Shown here: positions 1-8,706 of the stretch, piece after piece
How positions within the stretch are numbered: the first letter of the stretch is position 1
How the letters are laid out: each line of letters starts with the position of its first letter
Position numbers and translations under genes: made by a program
Notes under the pieces: model-generated
The model's database searches: none
What the model was told of the DNA's origin: nothing
What the model saw: only the letters and a program-made list of their open reading frames with translations
Assembly: GCF_019649055.1 (NCBI RefSeq)
Contig: NW_026570606.1
Coordinates: 1-30,895 of the forward strand
Direction: 5' to 3'
Source of the DNA: Paramacrobiotus metropolitanus
Lineage: Eukaryota > Tardigrada > Eutardigrada > Parachela > Macrobiotidae
DNA: 30,895 nt

Positions 1-1353
1 ACGGAAAATCATCGATGAACTGGAGAACGGATCCTGTCGACTACAAGTCGAAACACCGAAACATTACCAAATGGCTCAGGGACTCCTATATCGATTGAAG
101 ACAATTATAACGACAAGCTGGAAGATGCTTCGTCGTACCTCTCTCTTCATGCGAACGAACATCATACGCTCGCTACATGATGGGAAAACCGAAACCACTT
201 CGGACGTGATAAAACCAATGGAAGCATTGAAGTTGCGCTACTACTGGGAACGGATGTCAACCGATGTGTTTGAATACATTCGGAAATGCCGACAGTGCAT
301 TTTGGCCAACAAGGTCCGACGTCCCCCACCGGGTAAGCTCCAGAAGATGGAGGTTGGTGAAGCTTGGTATCGTATCTACGCGGACTTCAAGGGACCTTTA
401 CCTCGAACGCAGACGAAAGGATACCAATACATCGCAGTGGTAACCGACCAGCTGACGAAGTTCACCATCGCCCGAGGCAACCAAAACAAACACCGCGAAG
501 GAATTTGAAAAGTTCTTTGTGGAAGATGTCCTGCTGAAGTACGGAATGCCGACCTTCATCCACTCAGTTGAGGGACGCACTTTACGGCGAAAACATTCGC
601 TAAAGTTGCGGATTTTCGGCATCCAACATACGCTTGGAACAGCCTATCATCCGGAAGGCCAGGACAAGTCGAACGGCAAATGCAGACGATATGGGACGGA
701 ATACAGTTCTGCAATATAAAGGACGGACACCGTTGGCACAGAGCCTTACCATATGTCGTCTGCGGGATGAACAGAGCAGTCCATGCCTCGACCAAATTCT
801 CACCTACCATATGCTGTATGGTCGAGGGAAATGACCATGCCACAGGACTTAGTGGCGGAACAAACGCACCGGAACAGTATACGGATAAGGAACATTACAT
901 CAGGCGGATAAAGGAACGACTTCAGATGGCTCACGAAATTGCGCGCATCAACATTGGTGAAGCCTTTGAACGGAGCGCCGAAGTTTATAATAAGAAGAAG
1001 TCATCACCGACCTTCAAACCACGGGATAAGGTAACGGTGGAATTCCCAACTAAGGACCGCCAGGATGGAACGATACGACGGAGAGTGGACGGTCATCAGC
1101 TACGTTGGCCCGAATAACCTACTACTCCAGAAGTGAGGACGGACGGGAAGACACCGTAGCCGTCGACCGAGTGAAACATTTTCCAGCCGACGCGTCGACC
1201 AGTAACTCGGTCATCTGGTCAAAGAAGCCGGATAACGACCTGGGAACCGACCCCACGGAAGGAGAGGCAACCAGTAAGTCGACTAAACAGCCAAGTAACC
1301 ATCGAACAATCGCAGAAATTGGACTTAACAAACCAACCCGAAGTAACGGTTAA
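1..1353 (+). pseudogene. Retroelement integrase (pol 3' end), frameshifted
   Basis: Integrase inserts reverse-transcribed retroelement DNA into the host genome. The first open piece (71-508) carries a degenerate zinc-binding region ending in KCRQC, then the core start with ADFKGPLPRT and VVTDQLTKF, which supplies the first catalytic Asp. The reading continues in another frame at 519-~670 (YGMPTFIHS...YHPEGQ). There the second catalytic Asp, expected just after HS, is replaced by Val, and the third catalytic residue (Glu after GQ) is lost to a further shift. A third piece (680-1117) has the helical stretch ending FKPRDKVTVEFP. A fourth (1105-1353) has VDRVKHFP, typical of gypsy integrase C-termini. 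At least three frame changes (near 485-510, 655-690 and 1085-1110) make this non-functional. The family is clear; the exact clade is not. Confidence 0.8.
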
Positions 1354-1813
1354 GAAAAAGGTCGAGTCGACCTCGGAAGAAACCGCCGATGGACTTCGAG
1401 ACACCAGCCTGCAGGAATTGCAGAAGCAAAATGTGATACCGGATGAACCAGCTGAACCAACCTTGGAGAAACCAAGGAGTCGGACAACAAGTCCGAAGAA
1501 CCAGTTCAGCCATCCAACCAACCTACGGAAGAATCCAAGAGGTCGGTGACTAAACCGGCAAGGAAGAAGAAGTCGGATAAGACGACCGACCACCCGCGGC
1601 GAAGTTCTACATCAGCTGGTAGCTAGGTTCGAATTTGAATGGGAAGCTAAAAAACCCCAGCTGGTCGACCCGAAGTACAAGCCCGTCAACAGAACGAAAG
1701 GAGGCGAGAAGTACATGTTGGGTGACGACTTGGACTTCGTCCTGAGCAAGGATTCTTCAAAAGAGATTTGGCATCAACCAGACTCGGGAAGGAGAACGAT
1801 ACGAAGCCCTTAA
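1319..1813 (+). pseudogene. Degraded C-terminal tail of pol or linker ORF
   Basis: After the integrase the frames stay open in pieces. At 1319-1549 there is a hydrophilic Glu/Lys/Thr-rich stretch (contains EVTVKKKVESTSEETADG). At 1550-1813 the same frame continues to a TAA at 1811-1813 and includes FEFEWEAKKPQL and KYMLGDDLDFVLSK, which look like real protein rather than noise. A second frame across 1525-1626 reads a basic KKK-rich segment ending in TAG, so the original frame probably switched here too. I recognise no domain. Position suggests either the polyprotein's C-terminal extension or the remnant of a small ORF between pol and the long downstream ORF. In-frame stops and competing frames indicate decay. 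Confidence 0.4.
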
Positions 1814-2142
1814 GCCATCAACACACCGACACGGACACTTACCGAAGCATCCACCGACCTCGGAGCAACAGAATGAGCCAACCGACTCTCTCCAGGTGAA
1901 CCGGGTGGAATCGACTAACGGATGAGGAGACATGGAATACGTCGGAAGAGTCGTAGAATCGACCTCTTTCATGAGTACCACACAAGTACTTGTGATCACC
2001 GACCTCCCTCGGACACAACAGAATGTCCCGACCTACCTCATTAGGCACCACATAAGCGCTTGGACCAGCTCGAGAACCGACCCGGCCCGACCGTTGTAAT
2101 CATAGGACGTAACATGTATAGGCTAACGAATCCGAGAAACGG

Positions 2143-2166
2143 ATCGTCTAATTTTCTTTTAACAGC
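2143..2166 (+). promoter_or_regulatory. Possible 3' splice site ahead of the long ORF
   Basis: A pyrimidine-rich run (CTAATTTTCTTTTAACAG) ends in AG at 2164-2165. It contains CTAAT, which could serve as a branch point. Immediately after it, the frame of the long downstream ORF is open without a stop through to the annotated Met at 2302; the nearest upstream in-frame stop (TAA, about 2149-2151) is removed by such a splice. Downstream ORFs of several gypsy-class elements are expressed from spliced subgenomic RNA, so the arrangement fits. The donor would lie upstream, probably outside the window. No transcript data are available. Confidence 0.35.
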
Positions 2167-2301
2167 CGCGAACGGAGGCGTACACGGCGGACTGCCGACA
2201 TTGCAGAGAACTCAACTCCGCAGGGCAACAGACTCCCATGCGCGGACTGCATCATTTCTTTCTCGGATGAACATACCCCACAAGTCGGACGTCGTGACGC
2301 G

Positions 2302-4347
2302 ATGCAAGCAGCGGCGTTGTACATAAACGTCGTCGCTGGGAACATCAGCGCATACCGACGTTTAGCCCGCAGCGAACGTCTAATTAACCAGTTACGGGCC
2401 TACGAACAGGATCACTTGTCGGAAATCCAACGCAACCGCGCTTCCGACCCTGGATGGACTAACACAGTGCCACCGACTTTGACTCATCGGCTTCTGGAAT
2501 ACCGTCAGCAACAGACCTGCGGCGCCAGGAGGAGGACCGTGCGAAACTTAAGGCAGTCAACGAAAATTGCCACCATGAAGGTCCATCCACCACCAACGAA
2601 GCATGAACCACAAATCACTGTTCACCTACAGCAGCCCACACAAGGCCGCTCAGAGTCGGAACAGGTGCTTCATGACGTGAGAGAAGTGATAGTCGGAGAC
2701 ATCCACCGACCTCTTCAGTCCGCATCAATCCAAATGATGATGCGACAGGACGACGGAACCATGAAAATGGTCACTCTTTACCCCGCAACGGTGGAGCAGA
2801 TGGCAACGATCCCACAGAAGGTCGTTCCAGTGGTTACACAAACCCAGCCATCCGTCCCCCAGCAGATTCCTCAACCTGGAACCCCGGCACAACCAGTTGC
2901 CGCGTCGTCGACTCAACAGCAGCGCCGACCTGCTAAACCATTAGCCGGACACGACCTTCGACATAGGCTCGGACACGACGCTCGACACAGAATCGAGGAA
3001 CGACGAGCCTCTGCCGGACACGGCAATAGCGAAGCAACCCGACCTTCACCTGGTAAACGGTCAAGTCCGGAGAAGACGAGTATGGGACTGGTCGTCGACT
3101 CAACCAGTAAGTCGAAACGGAACTTTGTCCCACCTGAACAGCAACCAGAACCGGAAGCCCACATGGCGGAACCGGCAGATAAACCTGAAGAAATGGACGT
3201 TGATGTGGCAAACCAGATGGCTTTGATGCCAACAGTGCAAGTTCCAAGCCAGGACGACCCTCGTTATGACAACGCCCGACGACAGGGAGTTGAGGTCGTC
3301 ATGCCACATCCGACCGAACGGACGAACTACATCATGAATACCTTGGGATATGAGGAACGACACCGACCACACATTTGGCGGATGGTAGAAAACCTGCGTC
3401 AGTTCCTCATCCGATCCGGATTCCAGACCAGATTCCAATTGAATAACTGGATGGGCGAGTTCAACATGAACGACCACCCCAACGTGGAACACCCGATCAA
3501 TCGAGCAAACGCTTTGCCTTCGGTGCATGATCCGGCACTGTTGGACGTACCTTTGTCCACACCGGAGAGGACGAGTCTAAGTCAGCTCGGACCTCAGGAG
3601 TACTCACGCGATCAACTGGAAAGCGTGGCTCAATTCGTCATCACCGACGCCCACCCGGCCTTCATCATCGCAGCGGCTCGAGCGGCCCTGGACCTACTGC
3701 AGTACTTGCCGGAGGAAGAACCGGGACCAGAAGATCGAAATGCAACCATTTTGCGGTACGTCTTCGCAGCAAGGTTAGGCAACTACTTTTGCCACTACAC
3801 GCTGTGGGGAGCACGTCGCACGGCACATATCCCACCAGAACTGGATACGATCGTCGTACAACTTGGTTCACCCATGCGAAGTATCATCTTGGCAGTTTGG
3901 TTACGCGACCTCCTTTACATACAGGAACGGCACGCGGCCAGATACGCCTTCCGCAAGGACTTCAAAGATCCAGACGACGATGCGGCCGAATTCGTGAAGT
4001 GGTACCGCGAAGAAAAGCGTTACCTAGTGGATTCACCTCTAGACCATATGGAGAAGGGATGTCGGACGACTTGGCACCCGGCGCAGTACCTAACGCGCAT
4101 AAGCTCCGTAGGAAGGTCCAGAAAGCTAAGAAGGCGCGGGCGGAACAACCTGGCCAGGAAGGCACCCCACAACCAGATGGGCAACCACCAGCAACATGTA
4201 AGCCTGACGTCTTCCGGCGCCTTGGTCGACCACCACCTAAATCTGACGATGACGACGAAGATTACTTCGGCGGAGACCCGCCGATCTCAGTCCCCCTGGG
4301 ATAACAGGTTCCCACATAAGGAACCTGTGGTCCCACTTCAACAGTAA
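2302..4347 (+). CDS. Long retroelement ORF after pol, unknown function
   Basis: This ORF encodes 681 residues from the first Met at 2302, and may begin about 45 codons earlier at a splice acceptor (2165/2166). The upstream extension includes PCADCIISF. Residues 1-110 are basic and charged. Residues ~110-240 are Gln/Pro/Thr-rich and probably disordered. Residues ~240-320 are Arg/Ser/Pro- and acid-rich. From ~330 to ~590 it looks folded and helical (NYIMNTLGYEERHRPHIW, AHPAFIIAAARAALDLL). I see no signal peptide, transmembrane segment, protease site, CCHC knuckle or RT motif, so it does not look like an envelope protein although it lies in the env position. Near 4040-4065 the sense frame appears to switch: the overlapping frame to 4304 gives a more natural Lys-rich then DDDDEDYFGG tail than the last ~95 residues here. 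A gag-like or accessory retroelement protein is possible. Confidence 0.55.
   Translation: MQAAALYINVVAGNISAYRRLARSERLINQLRAYEQDHLSEIQRNRASDPGWTNTVPPTLTHRLLEYRQQQTCGARRRTVRNLRQSTKIATMKVHPPPTKHEPQITVHLQQPTQGRSESEQVLHDVREVIVGDIHRPLQSASIQMMMRQDDGTMKMVTLYPATVEQMATIPQKVVPVVTQTQPSVPQQIPQPGTPAQPVAASSTQQQRRPAKPLAGHDLRHRLGHDARHRIEERRASAGHGNSEATRPSPGKRSSPEKTSMGLVVDSTSKSKRNFVPPEQQPEPEAHMAEPADKPEEMDVDVANQMALMPTVQVPSQDDPRYDNARRQGVEVVMPHPTERTNYIMNTLGYEERHRPHIWRMVENLRQFLIRSGFQTRFQLNNWMGEFNMNDHPNVEHPINRANALPSVHDPALLDVPLSTPERTSLSQLGPQEYSRDQLESVAQFVITDAHPAFIIAAARAALDLLQYLPEEEPGPEDRNATILRYVFAARLGNYFCHYTLWGARRTAHIPPELDTIVVQLGSPMRSIILAVWLRDLLYIQERHAARYAFRKDFKDPDDDAAEFVKWYREEKRYLVDSPLDHMEKGCRTTWHPAQYLTRISSVGRSRKLRRRGRNNLARKAPHNQMGNHQQHVSLTSSGALVDHHLNLTMTTKITSAETRRSQSPWDNRFPHKEPVVPLQQ
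4045..4304 (+). pseudogene. Out-of-frame natural C-terminus of the long ORF
   Basis: In the frame overlapping the end of the long ORF, about 85 residues read as a coherent tail. It starts GMSDDLAPGA, passes through a Lys/Ala-rich helix (RRKVQKAKKARAEQ) and a Pro-rich linker, and ends with an acidic DDDDEDYFGGD segment before TAA at 4302-4304. The nominal ORF in the other frame over the same DNA is compositionally odd (Arg/His/Ser-rich). A single-base length change near 4040-4065 is the simplest explanation. Programmed frameshifting is a weaker alternative, since no clear slippery heptamer was seen at the switch. Confidence 0.4.
4304..4328 (+). repeat. Perfect 9-bp hairpin at the stop of the long ORF
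   Basis: ACAGGTTCC (4304-4312) and GGAACCTGT (4320-4328) are perfect inverted copies around a 7-nt loop CACATAA. The first stem base is the last base of the TAA that ends the alternative C-terminus. The loop resembles CACAGAA of the hairpin family further downstream, so this may be that family's first member. Confidence 0.6.
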
Positions 4348-4361
4348 GGAAGGGACATCGA

Positions 4362-4438
4362 GCTGAGAAACAGCGAAGTCGAGAACCGACCTAGCGGAGA
4401 ACCTGCCCGGCTGAGAAACAGCCACGTCGAGAAACGAC
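4362..4438 (+). repeat. Two-unit direct repeat of paired hairpins
   Basis: A 48-bp unit is present twice. Each unit contains GCTG-AGAAA-CAGC (4362-4374; extended to GGCTG...CAGCC at 4409-4423) followed by GTCG-AGAA-C-CGAC or a variant (4378-4390 and 4426-4438). All four short palindromes keep an AGAA loop while the stem bases differ. Confidence 0.6.
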
Positions 4439-4817
4439 ATGGAAAACATGGAACGGATACTTTTCTTTTATGGACCCTAAAGCAGACGTGAACCACGAAT
4501 ACGCCAGAAGCGCCAACCACATAAGTTGGCCGGATTCTTTGGTCGGACCCGGAAACGTGTGGTCAGACCTGGGTATTTCGGTTCTTTCACCGTACCGTTA
4601 CGTCCTCCAAGGAATCCCCTGGAAAGAACTGGGCAACCGACCTCAGTTCCCCAGCATGGCATTAGCAGATCGCGAACCAGATCAGAACCACATCTGCTAC
4701 ACCGGAGCCAACAGACGCCCCGGCTTGCTAACATAGCATATCGTGAACCACGTTCTGCTACCGAAGAAGATTACTCCGGCTAACCGACTCTGGAGAACAG
4801 ACCGAGAGGATTACGCT
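4439..4817 (+). other. Non-coding part of the retroelement tail
   Basis: I see no convincing gene here. Short open frames exist but do not resemble proteins. Hairpins continue: GCCAAC-CACATAA-GTTGGC (4512-4530), and an AGCAGAT...ATCTGCT pair around 4665-4700. CCGAC words remain frequent. Confidence 0.4.
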
Positions 4818-5510
4818 AACATGGTGTCGAAAACGTTGTCACGTTCTCGACACCATGTTCGCCTAAGCACCCGTGGCCGACTTTGGGACCGGGTAACCGA
4901 CCAGTAACTTTCATCACCGCAGACAGTGGTATCCTCATCGGCCCGCAATGTCACATGGTTCGGAATTGACCACAGAAGTCAAAACCGACCTGTTATGACA
5001 CGACGCTTTGGATTAACCGAAGGCAGGAACGAAGAACCGGACTCCCGCCCAGAGACCTAACTTCGCAAACCGCGACCTTAACCGTGCCCCGTTACCTCAG
5101 TCAACCACAGAAGTTGACCATTCCCGAGGTAACTAAAGGAAGTGACGCAGACCGTGTCACAGAACCACGATCCACTACCTTCGTTGACCACGGAAGTCAG
5201 CCAATTTTAAGGTAGAACTTGGACCTTCTCTAATCACGACTCGGATAACTTAGCCGACCACAGAAGTCGGTGAAGTTTCAACCTTACATCCGAAGAACAC
5301 CTGGTATAAAAGGGCACCCAACGCAGACCGTGTTGGTTAATTACGATCTACGACATCAACACTCCGGCAACCGGACTCCGGAGTACGAACCAGCGAGGAT
5401 TCCGCTAGCATGGCCCGGAACACAGCACTGCGGTGTGTTCAGGACCATGCTTGCCAAGGCACCCACGGTTAACTCCGAAATCGGATGGCCGAAAGGATAA
5501 CAAGTCCGCA
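4791..5510 (+). repeat. Diverged direct duplication, ~590-bp period
   Basis: Blocks around 4791-4930 recur at about 5377-5510. One pair is ACAGACCGAGAGGATTACGC and ACGAACCAGCGAGGATTCCG; another is AAGCACCCGTGG and AAGGCACCCACGG. Shorter echoes of CGCAGACCGTGT occur at 5146 and 5321. The match was made by eye and is degenerate, suggesting the hairpin-rich tail grew by old internal duplications. Confidence 0.45.
4818..4859 (+). repeat. Perfect 13-bp inverted repeat, 16-nt spacer
   Basis: AACATGGTGTCGA (4818-4830) is repeated inverted at 4847-4859 with no mismatch. It lies in the untranslated tail of the retroelement and would form a stable hairpin in sense RNA. Confidence 0.75.
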
Positions 5511-6522
5511 AACAACACGGAGTCACTCGGACCGCAACGGACCGGACAGTGTCAACTAAGACCCGCTACCTAGAACCGACCACAGAAGTCGATTTTTTCA
5601 ACGGTAGCCGACCTTTGAGATGTCGACTAACCGACGTCGGCCTGACGGAAGCACACGGAAATTACAAACGGGATGGCTTTATCGTAGCCTTTACTGACCA
5701 CAGAAGTCGGTAATGGCGACCGCAAACCGCGACACCCGACTACGATTTTAGTCTGGACGGATTCTCCGTTTGAACCCGGACCTACAGGCTCTCAACCAGG
5801 AACCTGTACCTGGAGTCCAACCGCAGTCTCCCCCGGAGGATATCGGATAAACCAACCGATTCACCGGTGACCACGACTACGCGCGGCTTGACCGTGCTGC
5901 CATTACCTGAAGAGGAACAGCGACGGTGATTTGGCTACTGACGTACCAACGACTCCGCCGCGACCTGCTTCCCCATGTCTCAAATGGAACATCCTAGGCA
6001 AACCGTGTTAGAACACACGGCCTGCACCCCCATACAGATCCCTACGGACCTGTGATGTCTTTCCATAACTGAAGTGGCAAGGCGTCACAGGTTCGCGGAA
6101 CCGAACGAAGGAACTCCAAACCAGGGAAGTGAAGTGATCTGACTTAACCTCAGTTCGCATGTTGCATGGGGATGGGAACGGGCAGTCTGACATAAGTTGG
6201 GGCCCGAGGCACAACGCTGCCAAGGCGCGAGAATTGTACGCCGGTCTGAAACCAAAGAGTCCGTCTTGCGGATTGGGACCACAGAAGTCCCTTGACGCCA
6301 CAAGCGACCGGGATTACATGTTGAATGGCCAACAGACGCCATGGAACCGCCGAACCTGATGGGACTCGGACCCGTCCAGAGGCAAAGTTATCGACCCGAA
6401 CCAGGGCATGTTAGAGGCATGGAAGAGACCATCGCTCCAAACAAACCTCGCAGAGATCGGATGAGTGCCCAGAGGCTTAAACCGACCTCTCAACGGACGC
6501 AACCGACTTGGAAGAAGAATCA
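5511..6522 (+). other. Non-coding retroelement tail between hairpin groups
   Basis: No believable coding region. It contains three of the CACAGAA hairpins and a CCGTGT/ACACGG hairpin at 6003-6020. A GGCATGTTAGAGGCA word at 6405-6419 recurs at the proposed LTR start (8255-8269). Confidence 0.4.
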
Positions 6523-7303
6523 CCGACCTTGGGTTGGATAACATTACGTCCAACCTCAGGTCGGATAGAATGGAAACCGACAACAGGTCGGCTAGGAGAA
6601 TGATTCGACCGAAACGGACTTGTACGGCTCCACTTTGAGCCTGCATACCGTAACTCACTTCGGTCGAACACGGAATTACGGAATCACCGACCTCAGGTCG
6701 GATAACGTTGTAACCGACCTCGGGTCGGACATGAGAAGTAACCGACAACAGGTCGGTGGATGGAAACGCCATCGTAGGGATTCACGGAAAACGACTTCCG
6801 GACGTAAGAATTCGACCTCAATCGACCTGGGATTTGGAGTAACCGACCTCCAGTCGGATAACATTATCACCGACTTCGGGTCGGAGAACCGGTCCAACCG
6901 ACCACAGAAGTCGGTTAGGAACGCCGGATCGCTCGATTCGCTTGGAACACCAGCGGATCAGCCGAGATACGACCTTTGAACGGACCAGTCACGTGGTAAC
7001 CGACCTCAGGTCGTATAACATTACCACCGACCACGGGTTGGATAACATCATACCCGACCTCAGGTCGGACATCAGGAGTCACCGATAACAGGTCGGTGAA
7101 AGACGACTAAACTGAAGATCGGAACTGGAAACGACCTCGGAATGGACGAATTCGACCTAACGGGACTTGTTTGGCCCCACATGGGCCTAAATAACACGAG
7201 TTACCGAGGTCGACCATGGAGGTGCGTTATCACCGACCTCAGGTCGGATAACATTACAACCGACCTCAGGTCGGATATCCATCCTCAACCGACAGAAGGT
7301 CGG
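6523..7303 (+). repeat. Five modules of 27-nt-spaced CCGAC/GGTCGG hairpins
   Basis: A 15-nt near-palindrome, typically CCGACCTCAGGTCGG, recurs at 6523, 6550, 6577; 6687, 6714, 6742; 6843, 6870 (then a CACAGAA hairpin at 6896); 7000, 7027, 7054, 7082; and 7233, 7260, 7289. Within a module the starts are 27-29 nt apart. Module starts are 164, 156, 157 and 233 nt apart. The first unit of each module is usually followed by GATAACATTA or a near copy, and the last unit often carries the loop variant AACA. Open frames through this stretch read repetitive TDLRSDN-type peptides and are by-products of the repeat. Confidence 0.85.
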
Positions 7304-8258
7304 ATAAACCACCGTTGGATGGAGGAACAAGAAATTCCGACCGGACCTTCGAGCCAGTTCGTATCGGAAGTCACACCCAGGCTCGTGGTAGCAGATTTAA
7401 CGGTTTTAACCGACCACATTCCATCGGCATTACCACTTGGCGACCACAGAAGTCGCATGACACAAGTACGGTTTTGTCCGACCTGACTTTCTGGAATTCG
7501 GGACTTAGCCGAACTCCTTGCCGCCGGTTAACTTACCGGCAGGCCGACCTGGTCCGATGACCTTGGTCTATTCCCCCTAATTAGAGAGGATGCCTCGGCA
7601 TTCGCAACAGCGACAGTGCCTCTCCCTCCGGAACGGACGAATACGAGTCGGACGTAAGTGTCAGCCGTGCTTACCCGACCTCGGAAGAACTTACCGGTTA
7701 CGTTGGGTAACCCGGGAACCGACGCCCCGGACCTGACACACCGGACTGCATTTAGACAGGAGACCCCGTGGAAACTCAAGACCCGTGGACGTCATCCTAG
7801 TCGGAATAAGCCCCCCGGACAGATCTTTTTTTAGTATTTTTGTACATTTTCTAACAAACGGAATTGTATTTTACTTAGAATCTCTAACCAGATCTGTTTT
7901 GCATTTACTTTTTGCTCACTGGAATTGTGATTAAAACTTTATTACTTTTACTTCGCGCTGTTTAACCGTCATTATTTTTCTTTTACTTTCTCCGCGAGCC
8001 AACAGAAGCAAGATGCCAGGCCAACAGAAGCAATACCGGTCCAACAACGAACCCCGAGCGGCTTCCAGATTTGCGGCCGTGAGTTGCTTGCCTCTCATGG
8101 ATCTGGAAGTGAAGGATGGGACGGTCAACAGACACCGGACTCCCGCCGGAAGAGGACGCGTACCGGCGACCCCACATGGGTCGACCGGAGAGGTGCGACG
8201 CTGGTGCGGTACTGAGTCTGAGCATCCTCGCAGGAGCTCGGATTCCCGCCCAGAGGCA
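7304..8258 (+). other. Distal untranslated tail of the retroelement
   Basis: No gene seen. From 7304 to about 7825 the CCGAC-rich character continues, with hairpins such as GCCGGT/ACCGGC (7523-7540) and GGTTAC/GTAACC (7696-7711). From about 7826 to 7995 the DNA turns AT-rich with T runs, then GC-rich again. The word GCCAACAGAAGCAA is present twice, near 7998 and 8020. Confidence 0.35.
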
Positions 8259-8706
8259 TGTTAGAGGCACGACAGCCTGCGTGATAGATACGCCACTTTG
8301 CGTATGCGTATCACTGCACACATGCTGATTCGCCCTCTCTTGTACGTACGTGAGTGGCTGCACTGCACTCTCCGCCTATGCGGATACACCGCGGGCGCAC
8401 TCACTGAGCATACTTGCTCTCTCGCTCCTCTCTCGCTGTATGACTCAGCGTATATTCGCTCGCGTTGGATACGAGTCCAGTCTGCGCACTCACATTCCAT
8501 GTGTCTGGACAGCGTGACGCCGTTGCCGCCAGCACATTTCTTTCTCTACATTTCATTACGCTCTAGAACTAGCTCGCAGCAACTTGACTGCTGATTTTCT
8601 GCCAGACATTGGCTTTGTTGTGTTTTTCCCGCATTCACGCGGTATTTGCTCCACTTTATTTGTACAATAAAGTCACCTGTGAGCCCCTCTGCGCTTGCCT
8701 GTCACA
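8259..8706 (+). repeat. Probable 3' LTR
   Basis: The block starts TGTTAGAGGCACG and ends CTTGCCTGTCACA, that is TGT...ACA, the usual LTR termini. It carries AATAAA (8666-8671) 35 nt before its end, as expected for an R-U5 boundary. Composition differs from the AT-rich DNA that starts at 8707. Weak points: no strong purine tract precedes 8259, the first 11 bases also occur inside the element at 6409, and no 5' LTR is available for comparison. A start near 8191 (TGCGACGCTGG, after CCGGAGAGG) is the alternative. Confidence 0.4.
8666..8671 (+). terminator. Poly(A) signal of the retroelement
   Basis: A canonical AATAAA in sense orientation lies 35 nt before the proposed end of the LTR and would direct 3' processing of the element's RNA. 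Confidence 0.5.

Larger units (their letters stand above)
4966..7456 (+). repeat. Dispersed hairpin family with CACAGAA loop and covarying stems
   Basis: Nine copies share the core AC-CACAGAA-GT while the outer stem differs and stays paired. They are TTGAC/GTCAA (4966-4982), GTCAAC/GTTGAC (5100-5118), TTGAC/GTCAG (5186-5202 region, loop CACGGAA), CCGAC/GTCGG (5254-5270), CGAC/GTCG (5577-5591), TTACTGAC/GTCGGTAA (5691-5713, one G-U), GGGAC/GTCCC (6275-6291), AACCGAC/GTCGGTT (6896-6916) and GCGAC/GTCGC (7440-7456). Two relatives with loop CACATAA lie at 4304-4328 and 4512-4530. A constant loop with compensatory stem changes is what a conserved RNA (or single-strand DNA) structure shows. Repeated copying with palindrome correction is the alternative. 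No known element of this kind was recognised. Confidence 0.75.
1..8706 (+). mobile_element. Ty3/gypsy-like LTR retroelement, 3' portion
   Basis: The first 8.7 kb reads as one sense-oriented retroelement entered inside pol: a broken integrase, a pol tail, a long downstream ORF, a long hairpin-rich untranslated tract, and an LTR-like block ending in a poly(A) signal. The integrase order (CxxC zinc knuckle, then the core with ADFKGP, then a VDRVKHFP-type C-terminal end) is the Ty3/gypsy order. Reverse transcriptase, gag and the 5' LTR lie outside the window, so no target-site duplication can be tested. The whole block shares a bias to CCGAC/GTCGG words, supporting a single origin. Base composition becomes AT-rich at about 7826-7995, which could be a small nested insertion. 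The right boundary near 8706 is inferred from the TGTCACA end and is not proven. Confidence 0.7.

Noticed and set aside
2302-4347. Envelope glycoprotein for the long ORF
   Set aside because: No signal peptide, fusion peptide, furin-type site in a plausible context or transmembrane anchor; only its position after pol suggested it.
6620-7486. Plus-strand ORFs with repeated TDLRSDN peptides
   Set aside because: Direct translation of the CCGACCTCAGGTCGG repeats; composition and lack of conserved ends argue against a protein.
8298-8594. 98-residue ORF in the LTR region
   Set aside because: No protein-like features, and it overlaps sequence with LTR characteristics; other frames are equally open.
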